DNA from: Myxococcales bacterium
Lineage (GTDB): Bacteria; Myxococcota; Myxococcia; Myxococcales; Myxococcaceae
Direction: 5' to 3'
Assembly (NCBI GenBank): GCA_030681895.1
Contig: JAUXRI010000091.1
Location: forward strand, 1 to 54,275
DNA: 54,275 nt
In this document: positions 1-7,910 of the stretch, one piece after another
Layout: each line of letters starts with the position of its first letter
Position numbering within the stretch: the stretch's first letter is position 1
Notes under the pieces: model-generated
The model's input: only the letters and a program-made list of their open reading frames with translations
Databases searched by the model: none
What the model was told of the DNA's origin: nothing
Translations under genes and position numbers: made by a program

Positions 1-713
1 GCGCCTGCGGCTCTCAGGGAAGGGCCTGCGAACAATGCGGCCAGGGCACGTGCGACGGCGGGGCCTGCGTCGGCACCTGCAACGCGCAGACGTGCCCGAC
101 GGGCTGCTGCATCGCCGGTATCTGCCAGCCGGGCACGCTCCCGAGCGCCTGCGGAACCGGAGGCGTGGCGTGCGCGACCTGCACCTCGACGTGCACCAAC
201 AAACAGTGCGTGAACCCCTGCGGCGCGGGCAACTGCGCAGGGTGCTGCCAGACAGGCACGTGTCGAGCGGGCACGGCAAACAACTCGTGCGGCGCCGACG
301 GCGGGGTCTGTGTGTCGTGCGGCGCGGGCACCAGCTGCATGGCGGGTCGCTGCGTCGCGACGGCGCTGTGCAACGTCGGGAACTGCGCGAACGGGTGCTG
401 CGATGGAGACGTGTGCCGAACCTCGTCCGTCTCGACGTGCGGCCGCTCCGGCGTGGCGTGTGTCGGCTGCTCTGCGGTGCGCGCCGACACCTGCAACACC
501 AGCGGGGTGTGCCGCTGCGGCACCAACGCGCAATGCGCTTCAGGCCAGCGCTGCGAATCCGGAACGTGTGTGTGTGACCCGGCCAGGTGCCCGGGCTGCT
601 GCAACGGCAACACCTGCGCCGCAGGGACGGCGAAACAGCAGTGCGGGTTCGACGGCGGCGTCTGCGTGTTCTGTGGCGGTGGACAGCAGTGCGTGATGGG
701 CCGCTGTCAGTAG
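1..713 (+). CDS. Cys-rich repeat protein, 3' end only
   Basis: The frame is open from the left edge (codons from base 3) to TAG at 711-713, so the N-terminus is missing. What remains is about 236 residues, almost entirely Cys-rich modules. Each module follows the pattern GCC-x3-G-x-C, then C-G-x2-G-x2-C-x2-C, then C-x4-6-C, and about four are visible. The same module occurs once in the gene at the far right edge of the window, just before a MYXO-CTERM-like tail. Such modules are typical of exported myxobacterial surface proteins and are probably disulfide-bonded. No enzymatic motif is seen. The modular reading is direct from sequence; the surface location is inferred. Confidence 0.8.
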   Translation, partial: ACGSQGRACEQCGQGTCDGGACVGTCNAQTCPTGCCIAGICQPGTLPSACGTGGVACATCTSTCTNKQCVNPCGAGNCAGCCQTGTCRAGTANNSCGADGGVCVSCGAGTSCMAGRCVATALCNVGNCANGCCDGDVCRTSSVSTCGRSGVACVGCSAVRADTCNTSGVCRCGTNAQCASGQRCESGTCVCDPARCPGCCNGNTCAAGTAKQQCGFDGGVCVFCGGGQQCVMGRCQ

Positions 714-720
714 CGCGTCG

Positions 721-1242
721 TCAAGCGGGCCTCGACGTGAACGCCGCCGCGCGCAGCACCATGTCGTTCGCGCTGAGGAGCGTCGCTCGGACATCGCCCA
801 GTGCGATCGCCGCCCCAGACCTGAGCGGTCCCACCTGGCCGTCGACCGGCTGGCCATCGACGGTCACGACGCCGTGGGCCGCAGCGAGGGCCCAGGCGCC
901 CTCATGCCACCGCAGCGAGAACTGCTCCCGCGACGCCGTGAGATCGTTGATGACGAGGTCGTTCGTCGTCGCGCGGCCGACCCTGAGCAGGTCGCCGTCC
1001 TTCGGGAGCTTCAACTGAAAGCAGATGGCGTCTTCACCCGTCGGCCTCGCGGGCTGATCGCTGCCCGGGAGCTGAGTCGCCTCGAGGTTGCTCTCGAGCT
1101 GCGAGCGCGCGGGCCGCCACGGGCCGGGCTCCCAGATCAACCAGTCGAGCGGGTAGCGGGTGACGAAGGCGTCTTTGAGCAGCAGCTGCTGTCGATGGAG
1201 AATCGAGAGCATGTAGGCGGGCACACCCATGACGAGAAGCAT
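721..1242 (-). CDS. FHA domain protein
   Basis: A 173-residue protein. Residues 1-20 are hydrophobic/amphipathic, and the C-terminal half is a forkhead-associated (FHA) domain with a GRATTNDLVINDLTASRE core (Gly-Arg, Asn-Asp and Ser-Arg in the usual spacing). FHA domains bind phosphothreonine peptides in Ser/Thr kinase signalling, which is abundant in myxobacteria. The usual SRxH motif reads SREQ, so the conserved His is replaced. The chosen ATG at 1242 is followed by a second in-frame ATG at 1230; neither has a clear ribosome site. The stop lies 8 bases beyond the upstream convergent gene, and the start is divergent from maiA. Family assignment is firm; the partner is unknown. Confidence 0.8.
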   Translation of the reverse strand: MLLVMGVPAYMLSILHRQQLLLKDAFVTRYPLDWLIWEPGPWRPARSQLESNLEATQLPGSDQPARPTGEDAICFQLKLPKDGDLLRVGRATTNDLVINDLTASREQFSLRWHEGAWALAAAHGVVTVDGQPVDGQVGPLRSGAAIALGDVRATLLSANDMVLRAAAFTSRPA

Positions 1243-1317
1243 AACGGGCCGGCTCGGGCGGCTTGACTTGAACTGCCGGGAGGACGAGAGATTGTGTGTC
1301 TTCCCCGCGAGGCCCAC

Positions 1318-1953
1318 ATGAAGCTCTACAACTACTGGCGCTCGAGCTCGAGCTACCGCGTTCGGCTCGCACTGCACTTCAAGGGTGTGCCATACGAGTA
1401 CATCGCCGTGTCGTTGATCAAGGGAGACCAGCACCAGGCCGAGCATCGCCTGCGCAACCCCGCGGGATATGTGCCGGTGCTCGAGGTCGAAGAGAACGGT
1501 GCGGTCGCCGTCATCTCGCAGTCCGTCGCCATCTTCGAGTACCTCGAGGAGCGTTTCCCCGAAAAGCCGCTGCTCCCGAAGCCGCTGGTGGCACGAGGGC
1601 AGGTGCGCGCGCTGGCCGAGCTGATCAACTCGGGCATTCAGCCGTTTCACAACCTCTCGACGCTCAACCACCTCAAGGCGCTCGGCGTGGACGACAAGAA
1701 GTGGGCGGCACACTTCATCGACCAGGGCCTCGAGGGGCTCGAGAAGCTCGCGGCCAAGACGTCGGGCCGGTTCCTCTTCGGCGACGACTTCACGTGGGCT
1801 GATTGTTGCCTCATTCCTCAGCTGTTCGGTGCGCGGCGCTTCGGAGGCAACGTCGACGCGTTCCCGCTGCTGCTGCGCGTCGAGCAGGCCTGTCTGGCGC
1901 TGCCGCACGTCCAGGCGGCCCGCCCTGAAGCGCAGCCCGATGCCCAGGCGTAG
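1318..1953 (+). CDS. maiA: Maleylacetoacetate isomerase (zeta-class GST)
   Basis: Glutathione-dependent cis-trans isomerase that converts maleylacetoacetate to fumarylacetoacetate in tyrosine/homogentisate breakdown; cytosolic. The 211-residue length fits the family. The N-terminal thioredoxin-like half carries the S-S-S-S-YRVR glutathione-binding motif at residues 9-16 (SSCS in many homologues) and the PAGYVPVLEV and SVAIFEYLEE segments of a GST. The all-helical C-terminal half has the typical FTWADCCLIPQL segment. The ATG at 1318 was chosen over an upstream in-frame codon at 1294 because MKLYNYWRSSSSYRVR is the family's N-terminus and GAGG sits 5 bases upstream. hppD follows 30 bases downstream on the same strand, so the two are probably co-transcribed. 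Confidence 0.93.
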   Translation: MKLYNYWRSSSSYRVRLALHFKGVPYEYIAVSLIKGDQHQAEHRLRNPAGYVPVLEVEENGAVAVISQSVAIFEYLEERFPEKPLLPKPLVARGQVRALAELINSGIQPFHNLSTLNHLKALGVDDKKWAAHFIDQGLEGLEKLAAKTSGRFLFGDDFTWADCCLIPQLFGARRFGGNVDAFPLLLRVEQACLALPHVQAARPEAQPDAQA

Positions 1954-1983
1954 AACCTCCACTTCCCCCGCAGGAGCCTCCCC

Positions 1984-3141
1984 ATGGACTCGTTGGACAT
2001 CATCAAGGTCGAGAGCGTTCACTGGTACGTGCATGACCTCGCGCGCACGCGCCGCTTCTATACGGAGCTGATGGACTTCGCGGAGGTGGGCGAGTCGTCG
2101 GCCGAGCTGACGAAGCGTGGGCGCCAGCACTCGGTCGTCTTCAACGCGAACGACGTGACGCTCATCTGCTCAGCGCCCGTCGGTGAGGGTGGCCGCGCGT
2201 GGCGCTGGCTGCAGAAACACCCCGAGGGCGTCGGCACGGTGAACTTCCTGGTGCGCGACGTCGAGAAGGTGTGGCGCCTCATGGAGCAGCGCGGCGGCAC
2301 CATCATCGACGACGGCCTGCAGCGCTTCACCGACGACAAGGGCGGCAAGCTCGCGTTCTTCAGCATCACCACGCCGTTCGGCAACACGACCTTCCGCTTC
2401 ATTCAGCGTGACGGGTACGAGGCGCTCTACCCCGGCTTCGCGAAGCACGCCGAGCCGCGTGGCGGGACGAACCGCTTCGGCTTCGGGAAGGTCGATCACA
2501 TCACCTCGAACTTCCGCACCCTGCAGCCGATGGTGCTGTGGATGAAGCACGTGATGGGCTTCGAGGAGTTCTGGAACATTCAGTTCCACACCGAAGAGGA
2601 GATCACCCAGGGCAGCCAGACTGGCACCGGCCTCAAGTCGATCGTGATGTGGGACCCGAGGAGCACCGTGAAGTTCGCGAACAACGAGCCGTCACGCCCG
2701 CGCTTCAAGAACTCGCAGATCAACGTCTTCGTGGAAGATCAACGCGGCGAAGGCATTCAGCACCTCGCGCTCGCCGTGCGCGACATCGTGCCGGCCGTTC
2801 GTTCCATGCGCGCGACGCAGGGCCTCGAGTTCCTCGGTACGCCGGCGTCGTATTACGACTACCTGCCCGAGCGCCTCGAGAAGAGCGGCATCAAGCGCAT
2901 CGACGAGAACCTGGCCGAGCTGCGCGACCTGCAGATCCTCATCGACGGGCACAAGGAGCACCAGTACCTGCTGCAGATCTTCATGAAGGAGAAGTCGCAG
3001 CTGTACCACGACCGTGAAGGTGGCCCGTTCTTCTACGAGATCATCGAGCGCAAGGGCGACAAGGGCTTCGGCGGCGGCAACTTCAAGGCGCTGTTCGAGA
3101 GCATCGAGCGCGCGCAGACGGCCGAGCGCGCCCGGAGTTGA
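1984..3141 (+). CDS. hppD: 4-hydroxyphenylpyruvate dioxygenase
   Basis: Non-heme Fe(II) dioxygenase that converts 4-hydroxyphenylpyruvate to homogentisate. The protein has 385 residues with two vicinal-oxygen-chelate halves. The expected iron ligands are visible in the C-terminal half: His172 (VDHITSN), His260 (GIQHLAL) and Glu352 (FFYEIIER). The C-terminal FGGGNFKALFESIE segment that closes over the active site is present. The ATG at 1984 has AGGAG at 1972-1976, 7 bases upstream. The gene follows maiA in the same direction. It ends in TGA one base before the TGA of the convergent pirin gene, so the two stops share a TGAGTCA sequence and leave no room for a separate terminator. Confidence 0.96.
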   Translation: MDSLDIIKVESVHWYVHDLARTRRFYTELMDFAEVGESSAELTKRGRQHSVVFNANDVTLICSAPVGEGGRAWRWLQKHPEGVGTVNFLVRDVEKVWRLMEQRGGTIIDDGLQRFTDDKGGKLAFFSITTPFGNTTFRFIQRDGYEALYPGFAKHAEPRGGTNRFGFGKVDHITSNFRTLQPMVLWMKHVMGFEEFWNIQFHTEEEITQGSQTGTGLKSIVMWDPRSTVKFANNEPSRPRFKNSQINVFVEDQRGEGIQHLALAVRDIVPAVRSMRATQGLEFLGTPASYYDYLPERLEKSGIKRIDENLAELRDLQILIDGHKEHQYLLQIFMKEKSQLYHDREGGPFFYEIIERKGDKGFGGGNFKALFESIERAQTAERARS

Positions 3142-3142
3142 G

Positions 3143-4069
3143 TCACAGCAACAGTCGCCCGCTGCGGTAGTCGTCGAACGCCTGCTGCAGCTCGGCCTCG
3201 GTGTTCATCACGAACGGGCCGGCGCGGGCGATCGGCTCGTTGAAGGGGCGGCCAGCGAGGAACAGCACGCGGCCGCCCTCACCTTCTCCCGTGAGTTCGA
3301 CCGAGGTGCCCTTCTCGAGGATGACGAGGCTGCCCTTGCTCACCTCGCGGCGGCTGGTGCCGAACCGCGCAGTGCCCTCGGTGACGAACGCGAATGTGGT
3401 GTGCCCGGCGGGGACTGGCTGCACGACGCGTGAGCCCTTCTTCAGCGCGACGTCGAGGAACACCGGCTCGATGTCGATGCCGTCGACCGGACCCTTCGCG
3501 CCGAACGTGGAGCCCGCGACGATCCGCACGCGCGCGCCGTCGACCTCGACCTCGGGAATCCGGGCAGCGGCGATGTCCTGGTAGCGCGGTGCGATGAGCT
3601 TGCGCGCCTTCGGCAAATTCACCCAGAGCTGGAAGCCCCACATCAGGCCGCGCTCCTGCTTCGGCATCTCGGAGTGGATGATGCCGTGGCCCGCCGTCAT
3701 CCACTGCGCGCTGCCGGGCCCGAGGCGGCCCTGGTTGCCGAGCACGTCGCGGTGCTCCATGGCGCCGTGGATCATGTACGTGACGGTCTCGAAGCCGCGG
3801 TGCGGGTGCTCGGGAAAGCCGGCGAGGTAGTCGTTCGGGTTCTCGGTGTGGAACTCGTCGAGGAGCAGGAACGGGTCGAGGGTGCTGAGGCTGCGGTGCC
3901 CGAGCGCTCGGTTCAGCCGAACGCCTGCGCCGTCGCTGGTGGGCTGCGCAGGCAACACCAGCGACACGTCGCGGCCCGTCGTCGGAGCGCTCTTCACCGT
4001 GCAGCCGAGCAGCGTGACCGAGGCCGAGGAGAGCACCGCGCGGCGGGAGAACAGCGTCATGCGCGCCAT
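3143..4069 (-). CDS. Pirin family protein with export/lipoprotein signal
   Basis: A 308-residue bicupin of the pirin family. Metal ligands are clear: His88 and His90 in PEHPHRGFET, His132 and Glu134 in the GHGIIHSEMP block. The C-terminal block ending FDDYRSGRLL is also typical. Some pirins act as quercetin dioxygenases or as redox-responsive regulators; the role here is unknown. Unusually for the family, the N-terminus reads SRRAVLSSASVTLLGC, a twin-arginine-like hydrophobic signal ending in a lipobox Cys (Cys23). ATG at 4069 was chosen; 4060 is an alternative three residues later, and longer frames upstream lack homology. It is convergent with hppD. Export is inferred from the signal; the family call is firm. 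Confidence 0.9.
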   Translation of the reverse strand: MARMTLFSRRAVLSSASVTLLGCTVKSAPTTGRDVSLVLPAQPTSDGAGVRLNRALGHRSLSTLDPFLLLDEFHTENPNDYLAGFPEHPHRGFETVTYMIHGAMEHRDVLGNQGRLGPGSAQWMTAGHGIIHSEMPKQERGLMWGFQLWVNLPKARKLIAPRYQDIAAARIPEVEVDGARVRIVAGSTFGAKGPVDGIDIEPVFLDVALKKGSRVVQPVPAGHTTFAFVTEGTARFGTSRREVSKGSLVILEKGTSVELTGEGEGGRVLFLAGRPFNEPIARAGPFVMNTEAELQQAFDDYRSGRLLL

Positions 4070-4136
4070 GTAATCACGGGCGGTGAGCGAAGCAGGAGCG
4101 CCCAGAGCAACGCCGTGTCCACCAGAGGGGACAGCG

Positions 4137-5348
4137 TCAGCGCCACTCGAAACGAAAGCGGATGCCGCACGCCAGCTCGCAGACGTCGCCAGGGCGAAGC
4201 ACCCATTGCGACCGCTCGAGGCCATTCACGTGCAGGCCTTGACCTACGATCTTCCAGCCATCATCGAGCCCGATGAGCCGCGCCCCGAGAAGTTGGCCAG
4301 CGGCAAGCTTCACGAGCGACCCGAGTTCAGAACTCTGACCGAGCGCGACACGCCCCTCGCCATCGGCCGCTGGGACCGATGCGTCTGTCGGAAGTGACTC
4401 GAAGACAACGCTCGCCCTGGATCCGACCCTCACGAGTTCGCCCTGCAGCCGAGGGAACGACGCGCGGAATGGCTCGACGAACGCTCGCGATGGAGTCGCG
4501 TAGCCGAAGCTCAGGTTCCTGAGGCAGTCCCGAAAGGAAGCGGTGCGGAGGAGGTCTCCGAAGACCTGAACTCTTGGGTCGTCTCCTTCGTAGGCCACGG
4601 GTCCCTGGGGCATGAACTGTCGAACAAGGTCGCCTGCCCACTCGATCGGTTCTGCGCCTCGGTACACGTCGAGTTCGAGGCTGCGAAGCCATCGTGCTGC
4701 TGGAAGTCGGCACAACGCTTCGAGGTGCCACTCCGACTCGAGTTCGGTCATCGTCTCGAAGCGCTCGCCGAGCGCGTTGGGCGTGAGGTGAACGTGCTCG
4801 AGGAACCCGGTATCCGACCATCGAACGTTGATGTCTCCACGCTCGACCGCAAGAGCAATTGGACCGAGCCTGCGTCGCCGGATCTCGTCGGTCGGTTCAG
4901 CGAGCCAGCGACCTAGCAACCTGCCCTCGTCCAACAGCGCGTCACGAACGACCTGCCAGGAAGAAGAACCATCGAGGTCGCCAAGCAATCGCGCCTCTAC
5001 CGCCGCGGGCAATCGCGCGTCATCTCCATCGGGCCAGAAGGCGAGGACCAACCCGTTGGGGAGCATCAGGTGATCTCCAGCGCTGATCGGCTCGTCCACG
5101 TGTCCGTCGAGCGCTTTGCCATTCAAGAACGCGGCGTGACACCGTGCCGAAGTCTTCAGCCGCCACCCATCGACGTGCAGCAGCTCAAAATCAGCCGCGC
5201 CGCTCAGGAAGATGCTGGTGACGACATCGCTCGCTTCGTCCTGCCCGATTCGCACGACGCGGCCCTTCTCGAGAACGAGTCGCTGGCCGAGCCTGACGTT
5301 GGCAGAGGCCCTGGGCGGAACGGTGACGACCTCGATGAAGCCATTCAT
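4137..5348 (-). CDS. TIGR02996/FHA-like myxobacterial protein, function unknown
   Basis: A 403-residue protein without export signal or membrane segment. The N-terminal ~110 residues look like a degenerate FHA domain (RIGQDEASDVV, later a hydrophobic-strand pattern with LNGKALDGHV). Residues ~120-155 (WQVVRDALLDEGRLLGRWL) resemble the TIGR02996 motif common in myxobacteria (YADWLxERGDPRGE). The following RWLRSLELDV segments look like the degenerate leucine-rich strands that often trail that motif. The C-terminal ~80 residues again have an FHA-like pattern (LVKLAAGQLLG, then GLHVNGLERSQWVL), suggesting two FHA-like modules flanking a central region. ATG at 5348 is divergent from hmgA. All domain calls here are by pattern only. 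Confidence 0.7.
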   Translation of the reverse strand: MNGFIEVVTVPPRASANVRLGQRLVLEKGRVVRIGQDEASDVVTSIFLSGAADFELLHVDGWRLKTSARCHAAFLNGKALDGHVDEPISAGDHLMLPNGLVLAFWPDGDDARLPAAVEARLLGDLDGSSSWQVVRDALLDEGRLLGRWLAEPTDEIRRRRLGPIALAVERGDINVRWSDTGFLEHVHLTPNALGERFETMTELESEWHLEALCRLPAARWLRSLELDVYRGAEPIEWAGDLVRQFMPQGPVAYEGDDPRVQVFGDLLRTASFRDCLRNLSFGYATPSRAFVEPFRASFPRLQGELVRVGSRASVVFESLPTDASVPAADGEGRVALGQSSELGSLVKLAAGQLLGARLIGLDDGWKIVGQGLHVNGLERSQWVLRPGDVCELACGIRFRFEWR

Positions 5349-5474
5349 CGCGCACCAGCTTGCAGCAGCATCAGCCGCTCAAGCGAGGGACGGGAGCCGA
5401 CTTTGAAGTGCTGGCGTCGAAACCTCCACGAACGCTCAAAGCCGTGAGCCATCGGCTGGTGTACAAACCCGCGC

Positions 5475-6638
5475 ATGATCGAGCGCCTCGCGCAGGGCAC
5501 CGTCCCTCGAAAGCACCACATTCAACTGAAGGACGCGGCAGGCCATCTGCACTGGGAGCACTGCATCACGCAGGACGGCTTCGAGGCGCCGTACACCATC
5601 ACGTACCACCGTCACGCGCCGCACCGGCAGTCACCGATGCCCACGACGCACGCGTTTGCTGGCCCTCGCAGTGCCGCGCCGATGGACGGGCTGCTCAAAC
5701 GGCACTTCCTGTCGCAGAGCCTGCCCGCCTCGACGAAAAGCCCGCTCGATGCGCGCCTGCCGATGCTCTTCAACGCCGACATCACGCTCTCGGTGCTCAA
5801 GCCCGGCGCCGATGACGCGGTGTATTTCACCAACGCCGATGGAGACGACCTCTTCTACGTGCACGAAGGCGGCGGAACGCTGCGCACGCTGCTGGGCGAT
5901 CTCGACTTCGGTCCCGGCGACTACGTCTTCGTGCCACGCGGCATCCTCCACCGCTTCACGCTGAAGCCAGGCGTCGCGCAGTGGTGGCTGTCCATCGAGT
6001 GCCGTGGCGGCGCGCACATTCCCAAGCAGTGGCGCAACGGCGTCGGCCAGCTCCGAATGGATGCGCCGTACTGTCACCGCGACTTCAAGAAGCCGACCTT
6101 CCGCGGCCCGCTCGACGAGGGCCTTCGTGAGCAGGTGGTGAAGCGCGGCGACGCCTTCTACGGGTTCTCGACGAAGGAATCTCCGCTCGACGTGGTCGGC
6201 TACGACGGCACCGTCTACCCATGGGTGTTTCACATTCTCGACTTCCAGCCGCGCGTGGGCCTGACGCACCTGCCGCCGACGTGGCACGGCACGTTCGCCG
6301 CGCGTGGGGCGCTGGTCTGCAGCTTCGTGCCGCGGCCGACCGACTTTCACCCCGAGGCGATCCCCTGCCCGTACCCGCACTCGTCCGTCGACGTCGACGA
6401 GTTCATCTTCTACTGCAAGGGCAACTTCACCTCGCGGCGCGGCGTCAGCCCCGGCTCGATGAGCTACCACCCCGCTGGTATTCCGCACGGCCCCCACCCG
6501 GGTGCGTACGAAGCGTCCATCGGGCACAAGGAGACGACCGAGATGGCGGTGATGCTCGACTGTCTGTTGCCGCTGCAGAAGACGATGGCCGCGTCGGGCA
6601 TCGAAGACGCGAAGTACCACGCCAGCTTCCTGCCCTGA
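5475..6638 (+). CDS. hmgA: Homogentisate 1,2-dioxygenase
   Basis: Non-heme Fe(II) dioxygenase that opens the homogentisate ring to give maleylacetoacetate, the substrate of the MaiA encoded nearby. It has 387 residues, shorter than the ~430-440 of the human-type enzyme, as in many bacterial short forms. The cupin-like core is present: His302 (YPHSS) and Glu309 (DVDEFIFY), with His338 in YHPAGIPHGPHPG, match the expected iron ligands. The N-terminal GTVPRKHHIQ and the GDYVFVPRGILHRF segments are also family-like. No strong ribosome site precedes ATG 5475. It is separated from maiA-hppD by two minus-strand genes, so it has its own promoter. The downstream gene starts 15 bases after its stop. 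Confidence 0.94.
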   Translation: MIERLAQGTVPRKHHIQLKDAAGHLHWEHCITQDGFEAPYTITYHRHAPHRQSPMPTTHAFAGPRSAAPMDGLLKRHFLSQSLPASTKSPLDARLPMLFNADITLSVLKPGADDAVYFTNADGDDLFYVHEGGGTLRTLLGDLDFGPGDYVFVPRGILHRFTLKPGVAQWWLSIECRGGAHIPKQWRNGVGQLRMDAPYCHRDFKKPTFRGPLDEGLREQVVKRGDAFYGFSTKESPLDVVGYDGTVYPWVFHILDFQPRVGLTHLPPTWHGTFAARGALVCSFVPRPTDFHPEAIPCPYPHSSVDVDEFIFYCKGNFTSRRGVSPGSMSYHPAGIPHGPHPGAYEASIGHKETTEMAVMLDCLLPLQKTMAASGIEDAKYHASFLP

Positions 6639-6653
6639 CCGCGCCTTCACGCC

Positions 6654-7202
6654 ATGGCGAGCGCGTACATTCTCGAGCTATCGGTTGGCCCCGGCGGCTC
6701 CCGCTGGGCCGAGACGCACACGTGGACAGAAGCGTGGCAGCTGCGCCTCATCCTCGAGGAGTTCTGCGCCAACGACGACAACCTCGCCGCGTACCACTGC
6801 ATCTCGTACGGGGCGACGCTCGCCATCTGGGTCGTGCAGGACGGTCACCTCGTCGACTTCATCGATCTGCACCCGTGCATCCTGGTGACGCTGCCCGAGG
6901 GGAAACGCCCGCTCGCCGAGTTCCGTGCTGACGAAGACGCGCTGAGCGCCTTCCTCGACGCCCACGAAGACGGCTGGCTCGAAGACGTCGAGCTGACGTT
7001 GTTCTGGGACCCCATCGAAGAGCGCCTCCCGAAGCTGGTGCAGCCAGTGCTCGAGATCGATCAGACCGTCAGGTTCGAGGGCCTCGCGCCACCGGTCGCG
7101 CCGAGAGACTCGTACGTCTCGCACGCGAACCCGATGACGCTGGGCTCGGTCGACCACGAGAGCGGCGAAGAGCTCGAGCCGCCGTTCGAGCTGCCGAGCT
7201 GA
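6654..7202 (+). CDS. Hypothetical acidic protein
   Basis: A 182-residue, acidic, soluble protein with no signal peptide or membrane segment. It begins MASAYILELSVGPGG and has a mixed alpha/beta pattern with several Trp residues and a Glu-rich C-terminus. I do not recognise a family. It lies 15 bases after the hmgA stop on the same strand and may be co-transcribed with it, but nothing in the sequence links it to tyrosine breakdown. Codon use matches its neighbours and the frame is cleanly bounded, so it is probably a real gene. It converges with the next gene, 7 bases away. Confidence 0.65.
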   Translation: MASAYILELSVGPGGSRWAETHTWTEAWQLRLILEEFCANDDNLAAYHCISYGATLAIWVVQDGHLVDFIDLHPCILVTLPEGKRPLAEFRADEDALSAFLDAHEDGWLEDVELTLFWDPIEERLPKLVQPVLEIDQTVRFEGLAPPVAPRDSYVSHANPMTLGSVDHESGEELEPPFELPS

Positions 7203-7209
7203 CGTCGCC

Positions 7210-7836
7210 TCAGACGTGCAGACCAGCGGGCGGCGTCGGACCGCAACGAACGTAGAAACCGAACTCGGCCGGCGACTTGCCGCTGGCCACGCCCTGCTCC
7301 CAGAACGAACGCAGCGCCTCGACCTTCTGGGCCGACGTCATGCCGCAGCTGCCGCCCGTGTCACCGATGACGCGACCTTCGGCGAAGAGCTGTGAGAGCT
7401 GCGCCCAGGTGGTGCTGGCGTCGGGTTTGCCGAGCGTGAAGAAGGGGCCGTACGTGACTGGCCCGTGAAGGCCCTTGCCTCCGTCGAACGGGTTGGGCAG
7501 CGCAGCGCCACCGGACGAAGGCGTCGAGACCGGAGTCGCGGAGCCCGCCGGAGTCGTTGAGCCTGCGGAGGTGTTCCAGGGCGTTCCGCATCGCGGGTCA
7601 GGCGTGGGGGTGGTGTTCCACGGAGTGCCACACCGCACACCGCCATTGGCGTCGGCACCGACGGTGAAGGTGTCGGGCCTGGCCTGCTGCAGGGGCCTGG
7701 GGCGTGGAACCGCCCGTGGCTTCAAGCCGCGAATCAGGTCACCCAGCCGAGTGATCCTTCTGGGTGGCGTGCGGCGGCCGACGGAGGGCTGACGTCTTGG
7801 GTTGAGGGGGTTGGCGAACAGGGCGCTGAGCTTCAT
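7210..7836 (-). CDS. Hypothetical protein with duplicated RCGTPWNT motif
   Basis: A 208-residue protein that I do not recognise. The N-terminal ~50 residues are basic and Pro/Arg-rich, without a classical signal peptide. Residues ~68-91 contain the octapeptide RCGTPWNT twice, 14 residues apart. A low-complexity Ser/Thr/Pro stretch follows, then a C-terminal ~90-residue region that looks folded (GPFFTLGKPDASTTWAQL, later GSCGMTSAQKVEALRSF and FGFYVRCGP). ATG 7836 has GAGG about 7 bases upstream. A perfect palindrome at 7862-7880 lies just upstream and could be its operator or the end of the che operon. The repeat is direct observation; no function can be proposed. Confidence 0.65.
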   Translation of the reverse strand: MKLSALFANPLNPRRQPSVGRRTPPRRITRLGDLIRGLKPRAVPRPRPLQQARPDTFTVGADANGGVRCGTPWNTTPTPDPRCGTPWNTSAGSTTPAGSATPVSTPSSGGAALPNPFDGGKGLHGPVTYGPFFTLGKPDASTTWAQLSQLFAEGRVIGDTGGSCGMTSAQKVEALRSFWEQGVASGKSPAEFGFYVRCGPTPPAGLHV

Positions 7837-7861
7837 GGGTGGCCTCGAGGGGAGCGTTGAA

Positions 7862-7880
7862 CATCGTCTTGAAGACGATG
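7862..7880 (-). terminator. Hairpin after the che operon
   Basis: A perfect inverted repeat: CATCGTCTT, one central G, AAGACGATG. It lies 30 bases beyond the cheC stop (minus strand) and 26 bases upstream of the next minus-strand start. There is no T tract, so it could be a weak terminator or an operator rather than an intrinsic terminator. Confidence 0.45.
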
Positions 7881-7910
7881 CGGCCCGCCGGGGAACCGTG
7901 CGCGGAACGA

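Noticed and set aside
1263..1293. A TTGACT hexamer as -35 box before maiA
   Set aside because: The expected -10 position reads GAGAGA/GAGATT, so the promoter is not convincing.
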